Assembly: GCA_947311785.1 (NCBI GenBank)
Contig: CAMZLW010000010.1
Location: forward strand, 1-62,897
Origin: an uncultured Ignavibacteriales bacterium
GTDB lineage: Bacteria > Bacteroidota > Ignavibacteria > Ignavibacteriales > Melioribacteraceae
Direction: 5' to 3'
DNA length: 62,897 bases
Shown here: in pieces, positions 8,249 through 17,648 of the stretch
How the letters are laid out: the number at the start of each line of letters is the position of its first letter
How positions within the stretch are numbered: position 1 is the first letter of the stretch
Translations under genes and position numbers: made by a program
The notes under the pieces: model-generated
The model's database searches: none
What the model was told of the DNA's origin: nothing
What the model saw: only the letters and a program-made list of their open reading frames with translations

Positions 8249-11023
8249 TTAAAAATCGTATTTAACACCAAAGTTCATATTCCACGAATAAAACTCTTGT
8301 TGGTAAGTTCTTTCTTTTATACCTGCATAATATCTTAATGGTTGATTTAATAGATTTTTTGCATCCACAAAAAATCGTATTTGTTCTGTTATAGCGTACG
8401 AGCCGTTAAAATCTAAGTAAGTTACTTCATCATAATACCGTTCTAATCCTGGAGTTAAATTTAACTCATCAGGGTCTAAATATGCACTAGAATAGTTAAA
8501 TGCAACCCCCAGATCAACTTTAGGTGTCGAATAGTTAAATGCGACATTTATTGTATGTGGTGCAGTTCCTGGTAGGGGAATAGTTTTATCAGAATTTGTT
8601 TGTTCCGCTAATACAGGATTATCTGCAATCGAATAATTGTAAGTATAGTTTAAATAAATTCCTAAACTTCTACCCCAATTTCCTAGAAAATCTAATTGAC
8701 GTTGCACTCCTACTTCTACGCCGTATAGTGTAGCTTTTGCACCATTAATAGGTTGATAAAAATCGCTAAAAAGTTTGCCTGTAGTTGGGTCGGTATAATC
8801 ACTAATATGTTTAGTAATAATAAAGTCATTTATATTTTTGTAAAACAATCCTGCAGAAACAATTCCTATACCAGAAAAATAATGCTCTGCCATTAAATCT
8901 AAATTCATAGAGGTAGTTGGCTTTAAGGTTGAGTTACCAATTGATAGCTCTTCGTAGTCGGAAGAAATTGCACGATAGGGAACTAAATCATAGTAATTTG
9001 GTCTTGCAAGTGTATTAGTCCAAGCAAAACGCAATATTGAGTTGCTATTAATATCATATTTTATGTGAAATCCAGGTAAAATATTGAGGTAATTATCCGA
9101 GTTTTCAATTGGAATTACAGAGTCGTCGCTTTCATTATATTGGTATCCTTTACTTGAGGACGCAGTATTTTCGAGGCGAACTCCTAATATAAATAATAAA
9201 TTTTTACCGTATCTTTGATTTAGTTGCACATAACCCGCAGAAATATTTTCTTTGGCACTATAATTTTTTGCTGCATATTCTGCTTTTACTCTTTTAGATT
9301 CAAAAAGGTCTTTTTGATTAAAATCAAAATTTCCTAATGCTGATTCTGAAGTGAATTTGCCTGATGTGTAATTACCTGCAAGAAAATTTGCTACAGTATA
9401 ATCTTTATTTTCAATATTATTAAAATTTGCAAATTTGGTTTTGCCGTTACTGGTTAATTCATATTCATAAAAATTATTATCTCTTTCTTTTGATTTTGCT
9501 TTATATTTTCCACCTATACGGAGTTCACTTTTATATTTCCTATTTTTTAAAAGTGGAAGTTTGAAATTTAGTTTCAATACTTTTTTACTTTCGTCTGTAA
9601 ATTTATATTCCTCACTAATTTCTTTTACCGAAAGTTTGTCGTATATATTTTCTGTAGAAAAGTATGGAGTGGTTTGGTTAGATATATCAACTTTTACCGG
9701 AATTTTTTTTGCACGCCATGAAATATATCTTTCGTTAGGTCGTTCTTCCGAAGCTGCAGAATATGATGCAGACCAATTAACTTTTAGCAAATCATTAAAA
9801 TTATGCTTGCCAGAAAGAGCAATTTTATATGTTTGCTGATCTTCTAACCTACGGTTATTATTATTTGCACTTCCCCCCTTAGTTTGCCTGCGTACTTCTG
9901 CTTTTGTCATTCCATCTGCATCAGGTTCCCCCAGTTTTTTATATCTTAATCTGAAACGATTTTCATAATCATCTCGTTTATTAAAAATGGTTTTAAGAAA
10001 AATTGTATTTAATGGGTCTATTTTATAATCTAAATCTAAGCTAATGCTTTTTCTAATTCTTTGCACTAAATAGCGCCTTATATCCCATTGTGTTACATAT
10101 GGATTATTATTGTCATCAAACTTCCATTTTCCTTCAGCATTGTGTGAACCATAATCTATGTTGTTGTAAGAGCCACTAAGCATTATTCCAAGTTTATCAT
10201 TAAAAAATCTATTGCCAAGAACTAATCCACCAGTCCATATAGGTTTAGATTCTATTGCACTATATCCACTAGCTGTTGTAACAGAGAGGCGTAGATTATT
10301 TGGAGCTGAGCGTGTAACAAAGTTAACCGAACCGCCAATTGCATCTGCATCCATTTGAGGAGTTAATGCTTTGTTCACTTCAATTGTTTGAATCATATCT
10401 GATGGTATTAAATCTAATTGTACATTTCGCACTTCGGCCTCTGCCGAAGGAATTCTTTCTCCGTTTATTGTAAACGAGTTTAATGCAGGTGCTGTTCCTC
10501 TTATGCTTGCAAAACGTGCTTCCCCTTGATCGTATTGAACATTAATTGCCGGAATTCGTTTAATTGCATCTCCAATATTTGCATCTGGAAATTTACCTAT
10601 TTGATCAGCTTCAATTACATTGGATATATTTGAATTATTTCGTTGCTGGTTTAGTGCTTTGGCTTGTCCTTTTAAACGTTCGCCTACTACACATACTACT
10701 TTATTGTTAATTATTCCTGCTTTTAGTTTAAAATTAACTTGGGTAGTTCTGTTGGGTTTAACTTCTATATTTTTAATAACTTTCTGAAAGCCAATATATG
10801 AAACCTGTATTTTATAATTTCCTTGTTTTACGTTTGAAATAATAAAATTTCCTTGGTTATCTGTAGCAGCACCTTGAGAAGTTGATAGCAACATAACATT
10901 GGCACCAACTAACGATTGGTTAGTTTCGTCAACAACTTTTCCAACAATTTGTTCTGTTTGGGCAAAGGTTGTAATGCTTGTTATTACTGCAATTAAAAGT
11001 GGATATAAAAAATGCTTTGTCAT
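8249..11023 (-). CDS. TonB-dependent outer membrane receptor
   Basis: This 924-residue outer membrane transporter carries a signal peptide (to ~residue 21), a carboxypeptidase-regulatory-like domain (IVGKVVDETNQSLVGANV, ~25-100), a plug with GDAIKRIPAINVQ and ASIRGTAPALNSFTINGE (~150-215) and a long beta-barrel ending in an aromatic FGVKYDF. The plug phrases, including VEVNKALTPQMDADAIGG-like text, resemble the Xanthomonas-Caulobacter TonB receptor family. It is upstream of two periplasmic propeller lipoproteins, one phytase-like, so inositol phosphate or another phosphorylated ligand is a reasonable guess. The start has GAGG upstream. Confidence 0.92.
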   Translation of the reverse strand: MTKHFLYPLLIAVITSITTFAQTEQIVGKVVDETNQSLVGANVMLLSTSQGAATDNQGNFIISNVKQGNYKIQVSYIGFQKVIKNIEVKPNRTTQVNFKLKAGIINNKVVCVVGERLKGQAKALNQQRNNSNISNVIEADQIGKFPDANIGDAIKRIPAINVQYDQGEARFASIRGTAPALNSFTINGERIPSAEAEVRNVQLDLIPSDMIQTIEVNKALTPQMDADAIGGSVNFVTRSAPNNLRLSVTTASGYSAIESKPIWTGGLVLGNRFFNDKLGIMLSGSYNNIDYGSHNAEGKWKFDDNNNPYVTQWDIRRYLVQRIRKSISLDLDYKIDPLNTIFLKTIFNKRDDYENRFRLRYKKLGEPDADGMTKAEVRRQTKGGSANNNNRRLEDQQTYKIALSGKHNFNDLLKVNWSASYSAASEERPNERYISWRAKKIPVKVDISNQTTPYFSTENIYDKLSVKEISEEYKFTDESKKVLKLNFKLPLLKNRKYKSELRIGGKYKAKSKERDNNFYEYELTSNGKTKFANFNNIENKDYTVANFLAGNYTSGKFTSESALGNFDFNQKDLFESKRVKAEYAAKNYSAKENISAGYVQLNQRYGKNLLFILGVRLENTASSSKGYQYNESDDSVIPIENSDNYLNILPGFHIKYDINSNSILRFAWTNTLARPNYYDLVPYRAISSDYEELSIGNSTLKPTTSMNLDLMAEHYFSGIGIVSAGLFYKNINDFIITKHISDYTDPTTGKLFSDFYQPINGAKATLYGVEVGVQRQLDFLGNWGRSLGIYLNYTYNYSIADNPVLAEQTNSDKTIPLPGTAPHTINVAFNYSTPKVDLGVAFNYSSAYLDPDELNLTPGLERYYDEVTYLDFNGSYAITEQIRFFVDAKNLLNQPLRYYAGIKERTYQQEFYSWNMNFGVKYDF

Positions 11024-11057
11024 ACGGTTTCCTCATGTTTTTGTTTTTTTTTGTTTT

Positions 11058-11091
11058 AAATTCAGAATAACTTTTGGGGTTATGCAAAGCC
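11058..11091 (-). repeat. Dispersed repeat, copy A (matches 62790-62823)
   Basis: On the minus strand this 34-base stretch reads GGCTTTGCATAACCCC followed by AAAAGTTATTCTGAATTT. It matches 62790-62823 (+) at 32 of 34 positions. Both copies sit just beyond the stop codon of a gene: here three bases after the acyltransferase stop, there 20 bases after the sigma factor stop. Confidence 0.85.
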
Positions 11092-11093
11092 CT

Positions 11094-12836
11094 CTAATAA
11101 GTAAGTTCTTTTTTTAGGTGCGGATAAATGTAACGCTCTTTCTTTTTTTCTTTAATTTTGTCAATTTCAATCTCTAAAAGTCCGTCAACACAATTTCCAA
11201 AATTGGGGTCAATATTAAATGCATGGAATTTTACACCATCATCTTCTGCTACTTCGGCATAGTGTTTAAAAAGAACTGGATATTTAAAATTCAACTCGTT
11301 TAGTTTATTTCTTAAAATAATGAAATCACTTCTTCTTACTTCTGAATTTAATATTTTGTTATGTTCATCAATAAAATTTTTGTCAGGAGTAAAAGGAATT
11401 TTTGCTTTTACATTTTCATGAATAGGTTTATACCATTTTTTAAGATAGGTTATCATCCAGCTAATTGCTTCATTTGTAAACTCTTCGCTGATGCTAACAG
11501 GACCAAACAAAAATTTAATTTCTGGTTCCTTTGCAACTATTACTCCAATTCCTTGCCACAGATATTCTAATGCACTGCTGTTCCAATATTTTTCTTGCAC
11601 AAAACTTCTTCCTAACTCAATAGAGTTTGGTAAAACATTCGAAATAAACTTATCGGAAAAATTAAAAAGTGTTGACGAGTAAAAACCACTAACTCCGTAT
11701 TCAGATAAAATGGAGTTTCCAAATCCAATACGATACGAGCCAACTATTTCTAATTCCTCATCATCCCAAACCACAAGGTGATTGTAGTATTTATCAAATT
11801 TATCGATATCTTTTTTATTTCCAGTTCCTTCGCCAACCTTACGGAAAGTTATTTCTCGTAATCGTGATATTTCTTTAATTACATTTGGCGATTGGTTATA
11901 AGCAACTAAGTAAATTGATTTATTATCTTTTATATCAATTAGTTTTTTTGAATTTCGCAATTCCTTTCTTATTTCACGAATATCTATTGGATGGATAATG
12001 TTTTTTTCTGTTGCAAAAAGACCTGGCTTCTTTTTCCCAATTTTAGAAACATGTTTTTTTAATAATTTTGCATATACATTATCTTTAATACTTAAGTTAA
12101 AAGCCTTTGCTGATATTGGGTTCCCAATTTTAATTTCTAAGTGTTTGTTCTTTTTATTAAAAAGTTCATGCGAAAGTAGAATTATTGAGAGCCTTTTATA
12201 CAGAATTGAAAATCCATAGAATAGGATAGAATTTTTTGCTTGGATGTAAACTGGTAAAATTGGTGCTTTCAATTTTCTGGAAAGAGTAATTGGAGATTTA
12301 TTCCATTTGGCATCTGTAATGGTCAACCCTTTTAATCTACTAACCTCGGCTGCTGGAAAAATAATTATAGCATTTTCATTTTCTAAGGCTTTTGAAATTG
12401 CAACTATGCGTCCTCTTTGAAAACTTGTTTTTTCAATATCTACTGGTAAAATAAAATTTGCAATGTTATCAATTTCTGCAAGAATATCGTTTGCGATAAT
12501 TTTAACATCTTTTCGCACAAGCGAAACAGCTTTAATAAGCGATAGAGAATCGAGAGAACCAATAGGGTGGTTTGCTACAATTATAAGACGTCCTTCAGAT
12601 GGAATTTTCTGAATATCGGATGATGAGATTTTGAAACTAAAATTTAGATATTCAAAAATTTCATCAATAAATTCAATTCCATGAATATCCCCCTTTAATT
12701 TTAGAAAATTATTAATTTCATTAATGTGCAGAATTTTCTTAAATACTTTGATAGTTAATTTTTCTGCGAATGAATTATTTTTAAAAAATTTGATTTCTTT
12801 ATTTTGTATAATTTTTTCAAAGCTAATTTCATTCAT
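11094..12836 (-). CDS. Bifunctional acyltransferase: PlsC-like domain fused to OlsB-like GNAT (aminolipid synthesis)
   Basis: The N-terminal half (~50-270) is a lysophospholipid acyltransferase with the NHPIGSLDS motif, FPAAEVSR and the PILPVYIQ strand. The C-terminal half (~310-560) matches the N-acyltransferase/'hemolysin' family of OlsB (RLREITFRKVGEG, EIVGSYRIG, IELGRSFV). Together they could N-acylate an amino acid and then O-acylate the product, giving ornithine or glycine lipids, as the differently ordered OlsF or the GlsB/GlsA pair do. The head-group amino acid cannot be told. The gene is divergent from the M28 peptidase gene and ends three bases before a dispersed repeat. Confidence 0.8.
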   Translation of the reverse strand: MNEISFEKIIQNKEIKFFKNNSFAEKLTIKVFKKILHINEINNFLKLKGDIHGIEFIDEIFEYLNFSFKISSSDIQKIPSEGRLIIVANHPIGSLDSLSLIKAVSLVRKDVKIIANDILAEIDNIANFILPVDIEKTSFQRGRIVAISKALENENAIIIFPAAEVSRLKGLTITDAKWNKSPITLSRKLKAPILPVYIQAKNSILFYGFSILYKRLSIILLSHELFNKKNKHLEIKIGNPISAKAFNLSIKDNVYAKLLKKHVSKIGKKKPGLFATEKNIIHPIDIREIRKELRNSKKLIDIKDNKSIYLVAYNQSPNVIKEISRLREITFRKVGEGTGNKKDIDKFDKYYNHLVVWDDEELEIVGSYRIGFGNSILSEYGVSGFYSSTLFNFSDKFISNVLPNSIELGRSFVQEKYWNSSALEYLWQGIGVIVAKEPEIKFLFGPVSISEEFTNEAISWMITYLKKWYKPIHENVKAKIPFTPDKNFIDEHNKILNSEVRRSDFIILRNKLNELNFKYPVLFKHYAEVAEDDGVKFHAFNIDPNFGNCVDGLLEIEIDKIKEKKKERYIYPHLKKELTY

Positions 12837-13023
12837 ATTTAATCCAAATAGTAGATGTGGGTTTATAAAATTTTGATACTGAAAAATTGAAAAAGATTAT
12901 AATACTTGTGTTAATAGAAAGTTATTAAAGTGTTAAATAATTGTTAAGTAGATTTATTCTAATTTAGCTTTAATAAAATTTTGTGTATGTTGGTACGATT
13001 TTTAAGATTCGTTTGGAATAATT

Positions 13024-14628
13024 TTGATAAATAAATTTAAAATAATAATTTTCTTCTTTTTTCTAATATTTGCAGACGGAAGTTTGATAGCACAGAATTC
13101 TGCAAATATAAAAAGGCATTTAAATTATCTTGGAAGCGATTTGTTTGAGGGGCGTGGAACCGGAACAATTGGAGGTGAATTAACAGCAAAATATTTAGCA
13201 TTACATTTAACTAAATACCAATTAACTCCTATGGGCTATGCTAATACGTTCTATCAATATATACCAATGCATGGTAGCAAGCCAAATAATAACTCCAAAA
13301 TAATTATTATTAATAAGGGCAAAGATACTTTACAAATTAAAGAAGATTTTCAGTTTTACCATAGTGGAGGTAGAATATTTGCACCTAATCCTATAGCTAT
13401 GGCGTTTGTAGGGTTTGGAATATCTGCTCCAGAATTTGAATATGATGATTACGATAATATTAATGTTGAAGGTAAGGTAGTGATATTTGTTGAAGGAGAA
13501 CCTACTTCCGATAACTCGAATTATTTTAACGGAGAGTTCCCAACAAAATATAGTTTTGCAGATACTAAACAAAAAATTGCTCTTTCAAAAGGTGCTGTAG
13601 GAACAATTCTTTTGCCAGCATATACTTGCAAATCAAATAATGATTGGGGAAAAATTATTAAGGAATTTTATTTTGAAGATATATCTTTAGCCTATCTTCC
13701 TACACCATTGTTAAGTATAATATTAAATCCTAAGCAGGCACCTCTATTATTCAAAAAATCTAAATATTCGTTTGATGCTGTTAAAGATATGTATGAAACA
13801 CAAAGTTTCAAAAGTTTTGATTTAGTGGGCAAATTATTATTTGAATCTGAATTTAAAAGACGAGATTTTGTAGCTCCAAATGTTATAGGTTTTTTAGAGG
13901 GAAGTAGTGAAAAATTAAAAAATGAATATATTGTTGTTACAGCTCATTACGATCATCTCGGTATAGGATTGCCTGTTAAATCCGATTCGGTATATAACGG
14001 AGTTTTAGATAATGCAATTGGTGTTGCTGCTTTATTAGAGCTAGCAAAAATGTTTAGCGAAAATAATATTTTACTAAAACGCTCTGTTATTTTCCTTTTT
14101 TTAACTGGCGAAGAGAAAGGATTACTTGGGTCATCGTATTTTGCAGAACATTTACCAGTACCAAAAGAGAGTGTAATTGCAAATCTTAATATTGATGGTT
14201 TGGCTGTCTTTGGTAATTTCAATTCAATAATTGGAATTGGTGCAGAGTTATCATCGTTAAATAAAACACTTAATATTGTGGCAAAAAATAATCACTTGAA
14301 AATTGAAAAAATCCCAGAACAATTTAACGCATTTGAATCTTTTTTACATTCTGACCAACTAGCATTTGCAAGAGCGGGAATTCCTTCAATCTTGATTTCA
14401 GACGGACTTGTTTACGAAAACATTAGCCGAAGAGAAGTAATTGAATTATGGAAAGATTATATTCACAATAGATATCACACACCGTTTGATGATTTATCAC
14501 AAACAATAGATTTTAGTGCTTCTATTAAGCATATAAAAGTTCTTTCAGATTTTATTAGAGAGTTAGCTAATACTAATTTGGAAATAAAATGGAATAAACA
14601 AAGTCCATTTCAAAGAGTAAAAAAATGA
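13024..14628 (+). CDS. Secreted M28-family zinc aminopeptidase with PA insert
   Basis: This exported metallopeptidase has a signal peptide (to about IAQ, residue 25), an M28 catalytic domain and a PA-like insert (~100-250). The zinc ligands are in place: TAHYDHLG (His near 308), VLDNAIG (Asp), LTGEEKGLLGS (Glu pair), LNIDG (Asp) and RYHTPFD (His). It trims amino acids from peptides in the periplasm or outside the cell. I use the TTG at 13024 because it gives a complete signal peptide; GGA at 13015-13017 is a weak binding site. The stop overlaps the pstS-like start by four bases (ATGA), so the genes are translationally coupled. Confidence 0.88.
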   Translation: MINKFKIIIFFFFLIFADGSLIAQNSANIKRHLNYLGSDLFEGRGTGTIGGELTAKYLALHLTKYQLTPMGYANTFYQYIPMHGSKPNNNSKIIIINKGKDTLQIKEDFQFYHSGGRIFAPNPIAMAFVGFGISAPEFEYDDYDNINVEGKVVIFVEGEPTSDNSNYFNGEFPTKYSFADTKQKIALSKGAVGTILLPAYTCKSNNDWGKIIKEFYFEDISLAYLPTPLLSIILNPKQAPLLFKKSKYSFDAVKDMYETQSFKSFDLVGKLLFESEFKRRDFVAPNVIGFLEGSSEKLKNEYIVVTAHYDHLGIGLPVKSDSVYNGVLDNAIGVAALLELAKMFSENNILLKRSVIFLFLTGEEKGLLGSSYFAEHLPVPKESVIANLNIDGLAVFGNFNSIIGIGAELSSLNKTLNIVAKNNHLKIEKIPEQFNAFESFLHSDQLAFARAGIPSILISDGLVYENISRREVIELWKDYIHNRYHTPFDDLSQTIDFSASIKHIKVLSDFIRELANTNLEIKWNKQSPFQRVKK

Positions 14629-15461
14629 AAGAAAAGATATATAGTATATTGATAACAATTGCAATGTTGCTAACCTCATGTTCAACCACACAGATAGAGC
14701 ATGATGAAGTTATTGTAATAAAGGGTTCTGATACAATGCTTCACTTAACCGAAAAATTAGCAGACGCTTTTTCCGAATTGCATCCTAACTTAAAATTTCA
14801 TGTGTTCGGTGGTGGAACAACAAGTGGAATTGACAAGCTTCTTTCAGGAAGCATAGATATCTGTACGGCTTCAAGAAATTTAACATCTTTGGAGGCTAAA
14901 AAACTTGCACAATATTATGGAAGTATAGGAATGTATTATTTGATAGCAAAAGATGCAGTTAGCATATACGTTAATCGTAACACCAAAATTTTCAATCTTA
15001 CATTTGAACAGTTAAAAAAAATATTTACATGTAGTTCCCTCCAGTTAGATTCACTTAATATAGGTAAAGGAGAAATTAAATTAGCCATAAGAGAGGCTGG
15101 TTCTGGAACAAGAAAATTTTTAAAAAATTCTATTTTACCAAATAGTGATTTTTGTAAATCAGCAACTGAATTTACAACTACAGAAGATATAATAGATTTT
15201 ATAAAAAAGCATAAAAATGCAATAGGTTTTGGTGGTATTGGATTTGGTAAAGGTATTAGAAAAATTTCAATAAATGGAATTAAACCAAATATAAGAAATG
15301 CTAAAAGCGATAGATATCCACTAACTCGGTATCTTCATTTTTTTACATCACGTTCTCCTTCAGGAAAAGTTAAAAAATTTATCGATTGGGTTCTTAGTCC
15401 TGATGGACAGAAAATTGTAAAAGAAGAAGGATTTATACCTTTGTGGGAAATAAATTACTAA
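14625..15461 (+). CDS. PstS-like phosphate-binding lipoprotein
   Basis: This is a substrate-binding protein of the phosphate (PstS) type. Visible features are a lipobox (LLTSC, residues ~16-20), the IKGSDTM opening, GGGTTSGIDKLLSGSIDI, and the REAGSGTRKF phosphate-binding loop with Ser, Gly and Arg. The 278-residue length is normal. No PstC, PstA or PstB permease genes follow; instead a PhoR-like kinase gene comes next. It may work as a phosphate sensor partner of that kinase or feed a transporter encoded elsewhere. It overlaps the peptidase gene by four bases. Confidence 0.87.
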   Translation: MKEKIYSILITIAMLLTSCSTTQIEHDEVIVIKGSDTMLHLTEKLADAFSELHPNLKFHVFGGGTTSGIDKLLSGSIDICTASRNLTSLEAKKLAQYYGSIGMYYLIAKDAVSIYVNRNTKIFNLTFEQLKKIFTCSSLQLDSLNIGKGEIKLAIREAGSGTRKFLKNSILPNSDFCKSATEFTTTEDIIDFIKKHKNAIGFGGIGFGKGIRKISINGIKPNIRNAKSDRYPLTRYLHFFTSRSPSGKVKKFIDWVLSPDGQKIVKEEGFIPLWEINY

Positions 15462-15578
15462 ATCGACTATTATAAAGGTTCAACACTATTAATACTAATG
15501 GTTACCCAAACGACCTTATTGGGTTATGGCAGATTAAATAGTTCAAAAAGAAATCTTAAATTAGGCAATGTAACAAAT

Positions 15579-16613
15579 ATGAGTAACAAAAAACATATAC
15601 ATATTTTTTCAAATACATACTTGAGAGAAGTACTTGGAGTAAATCTTTTTTTACTAATTTTTTTAAGTTTAGTCTTTGGCACTTCGTTCTCAAATATAGT
15701 TTTGCTTGTTTTTATTTTATTTGTTTTTACAATAATTCTACTCTATTTACTTGGCATAAAAAGAGAAAGGGAGATTGTAGAAATAGCATCTTTGATAGAG
15801 GCAATTAAAAATAAAAATCTTACTTCGGTTGAAAATACAAAGTTAAATAATGGTCTAATAAAATTGGAAGTAAAATTAAAGGAGCTATTTAAAAAAAATC
15901 AAGAAGACCTTGCAAATATAAAAATGCTAGCTCAATCAAGAACCGATTTTTTAGGAAATGTTTCACACGAACTTCGCACACCCATTTTTACAATACAAGG
16001 ATTTTTAGAAACACTATTAAATGGTGCAATAGACGACCCCAATGTTAATAAGAGGTTTCTTAAAAAAGCAATTAAGCATACTCATAATTTAGATGCTCTA
16101 TTAAATGATTTAATTGATATCTCGATGATTGAATCTGGGCAGATGAGAATGCAGCCAAACTATTTTAATATCTCAGAATTTATCGACTCAATTGTTGAAG
16201 AATTAGAATCCTTTATTGGTGAGAAAAAGATAAAAATAAAAACAAAATTTTATAACAATAAAATCCAAGTTTTTGGAGATAAAGAAAAAATTAAGCAAGT
16301 TTTTGTAAATCTAATACGAAATGCAATTAAGTATTCTGATAACGGAACTATTTTAATTAGAACTAATGAAGTTGATGAGAAAATTATAATTTCTATCCAA
16401 GATTCTGGACTTGGAATTTCGGACGCCGATTTACCAAGAATTTTTGAACGATTTTATCGTGTAGATAAAGCTCGTTCTAAAGATGTTGGTGGCACAGGGC
16501 TGGGGCTTGCAATTGTTAAACATATTGTTGAGGCACATGGCTCTAAAATAGAAGTTAAAAGTAAATTGGGAAAGGGCTCAACTTTTTCATTCCTTTTAAG
16601 AAAAAAACAATAA
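15579..16613 (+). CDS. PhoR-like membrane sensor histidine kinase
   Basis: Two closely spaced TM helices at the N-terminus are followed by a HisKA domain (LGNVSHELRTPIFTIQG) and a HATPase domain (VFVNLIRNAIKYSDNG, DSGLGISDADLPRIFERF, GGTGLGLAIVKHIV). There is no periplasmic or PAS sensor domain. The H-box is closest to PhoR/ResE kinases, and the gene follows pstS, so phosphate sensing is likely. No response regulator gene is adjacent. The start is uncertain: an ATG at 15498 would add 27 polar residues, and neither start has a clear binding site. I prefer 15579 because the TM helix then begins soon after it. Confidence 0.85.
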   Translation: MSNKKHIHIFSNTYLREVLGVNLFLLIFLSLVFGTSFSNIVLLVFILFVFTIILLYLLGIKREREIVEIASLIEAIKNKNLTSVENTKLNNGLIKLEVKLKELFKKNQEDLANIKMLAQSRTDFLGNVSHELRTPIFTIQGFLETLLNGAIDDPNVNKRFLKKAIKHTHNLDALLNDLIDISMIESGQMRMQPNYFNISEFIDSIVEELESFIGEKKIKIKTKFYNNKIQVFGDKEKIKQVFVNLIRNAIKYSDNGTILIRTNEVDEKIIISIQDSGLGISDADLPRIFERFYRVDKARSKDVGGTGLGLAIVKHIVEAHGSKIEVKSKLGKGSTFSFLLRKKQ

Positions 16614-16876
16614 TTATTACATTATTAAAATTCCCACTATTTCCAAATTAGAAAATTTCCAACATAACCCCAGCAATTCGGGGAGTAAATTAAAATATTC
16701 CAAATTCCCATTAATTTTTTTTAAAGCAATACAATTAAAAGTATAAATAGTTGAATTAAGTAAATAATGGAAATTTTTAAATTTCGCGCTGAATCGCTGC
16801 ATAACCCATTATTATTAAAAGGTTTATGTAAAAAATATATTGAAGAATAATAAAAAGATTGGTATATTTAAATCTT

Positions 16877-17569
16877 ATGTCAAAAATAATAATTGCAATA
16901 GATGGTCCTGCTGGTTCAGGAAAAAGTACAATAGCTAAAATGGTAGCAGAAAGGTTAAACTACACTTACCTCGATACTGGTGCAATGTATCGTGCAATAA
17001 CATATTTAGCACTTCAAAGTGGGATAGTTGACAACGAAGATGCTGTTAATAAATTAGTTGAAGGTCTTGATGTTACTCTAAAATACGAGAACGGACTAAC
17101 ACATGTTTTTGTAGATAATGTTGATTTAACAGAGCATATTAGAACTCCAGAAGTAAATTCTAAAGTAAGCGAAATTGCAGCAATGCCCTTTGTTCGCAAA
17201 GAGTTAGTGCGAATGCAACAAAATATGGGTAAAGTAGGCAACATTGTTGCCGAAGGGCGTGATACAACAACAGTAGTTTTTCCTAATGCCGATTTGAAAA
17301 TATATTTAGACGCATCTGTTGAAGTTAGAGCTGCAAGACGGTATAAGGAATATCAAGAAAAAGGTGTTGAAATTGATATTGAAGAAGTAAAAGAAAACAT
17401 AAGAAAACGTGATAGAATTGATAGTGGACGTAAAACAAGTCCGTTAAGAAAAGCAGAAAACGCAATTGAAGTAGATTCATCAAATTTAACTGTTGAAGAA
17501 GAATTTGAAATTTTATTTGATAATATAAAAAAAAAAATAAATTTGATAAAAAGTCAGAACAATAACTAA
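16877..17569 (+). CDS. cmk: Cytidylate kinase
   Basis: It phosphorylates CMP and dCMP with ATP in pyrimidine nucleotide salvage. The P-loop DGPAGSGKSTIAK opens the protein, TGAMYRA follows, then VAEGRDTTTVVFPNAD and the RDRIDSGR lid/CMP-binding segment. I use the ATG at 16877 (230 aa) rather than an in-frame TTG 18 bases upstream, because the family begins with the P-loop strand. It precedes rpsA by 79 bases; cmk-rpsA is a widely conserved pair in bacteria. Confidence 0.95.
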   Translation: MSKIIIAIDGPAGSGKSTIAKMVAERLNYTYLDTGAMYRAITYLALQSGIVDNEDAVNKLVEGLDVTLKYENGLTHVFVDNVDLTEHIRTPEVNSKVSEIAAMPFVRKELVRMQQNMGKVGNIVAEGRDTTTVVFPNADLKIYLDASVEVRAARRYKEYQEKGVEIDIEEVKENIRKRDRIDSGRKTSPLRKAENAIEVDSSNLTVEEEFEILFDNIKKKINLIKSQNNN

Positions 17570-17648
17570 TGTTAAACTAAACAAATATTCATTCCCTTTT
17601 TTTCTGGCTTGAAAAGGAGCAATGAAGCGTAAGTAGTATGGAGGCAGA

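Noticed and set aside
16617-16802. Minus-strand 61-codon frame in the gap before cmk
   Set aside because: No binding site or recognisable protein; the gap contains only AT-rich sequence and a short CCCC/GGGG hairpin near 16665.
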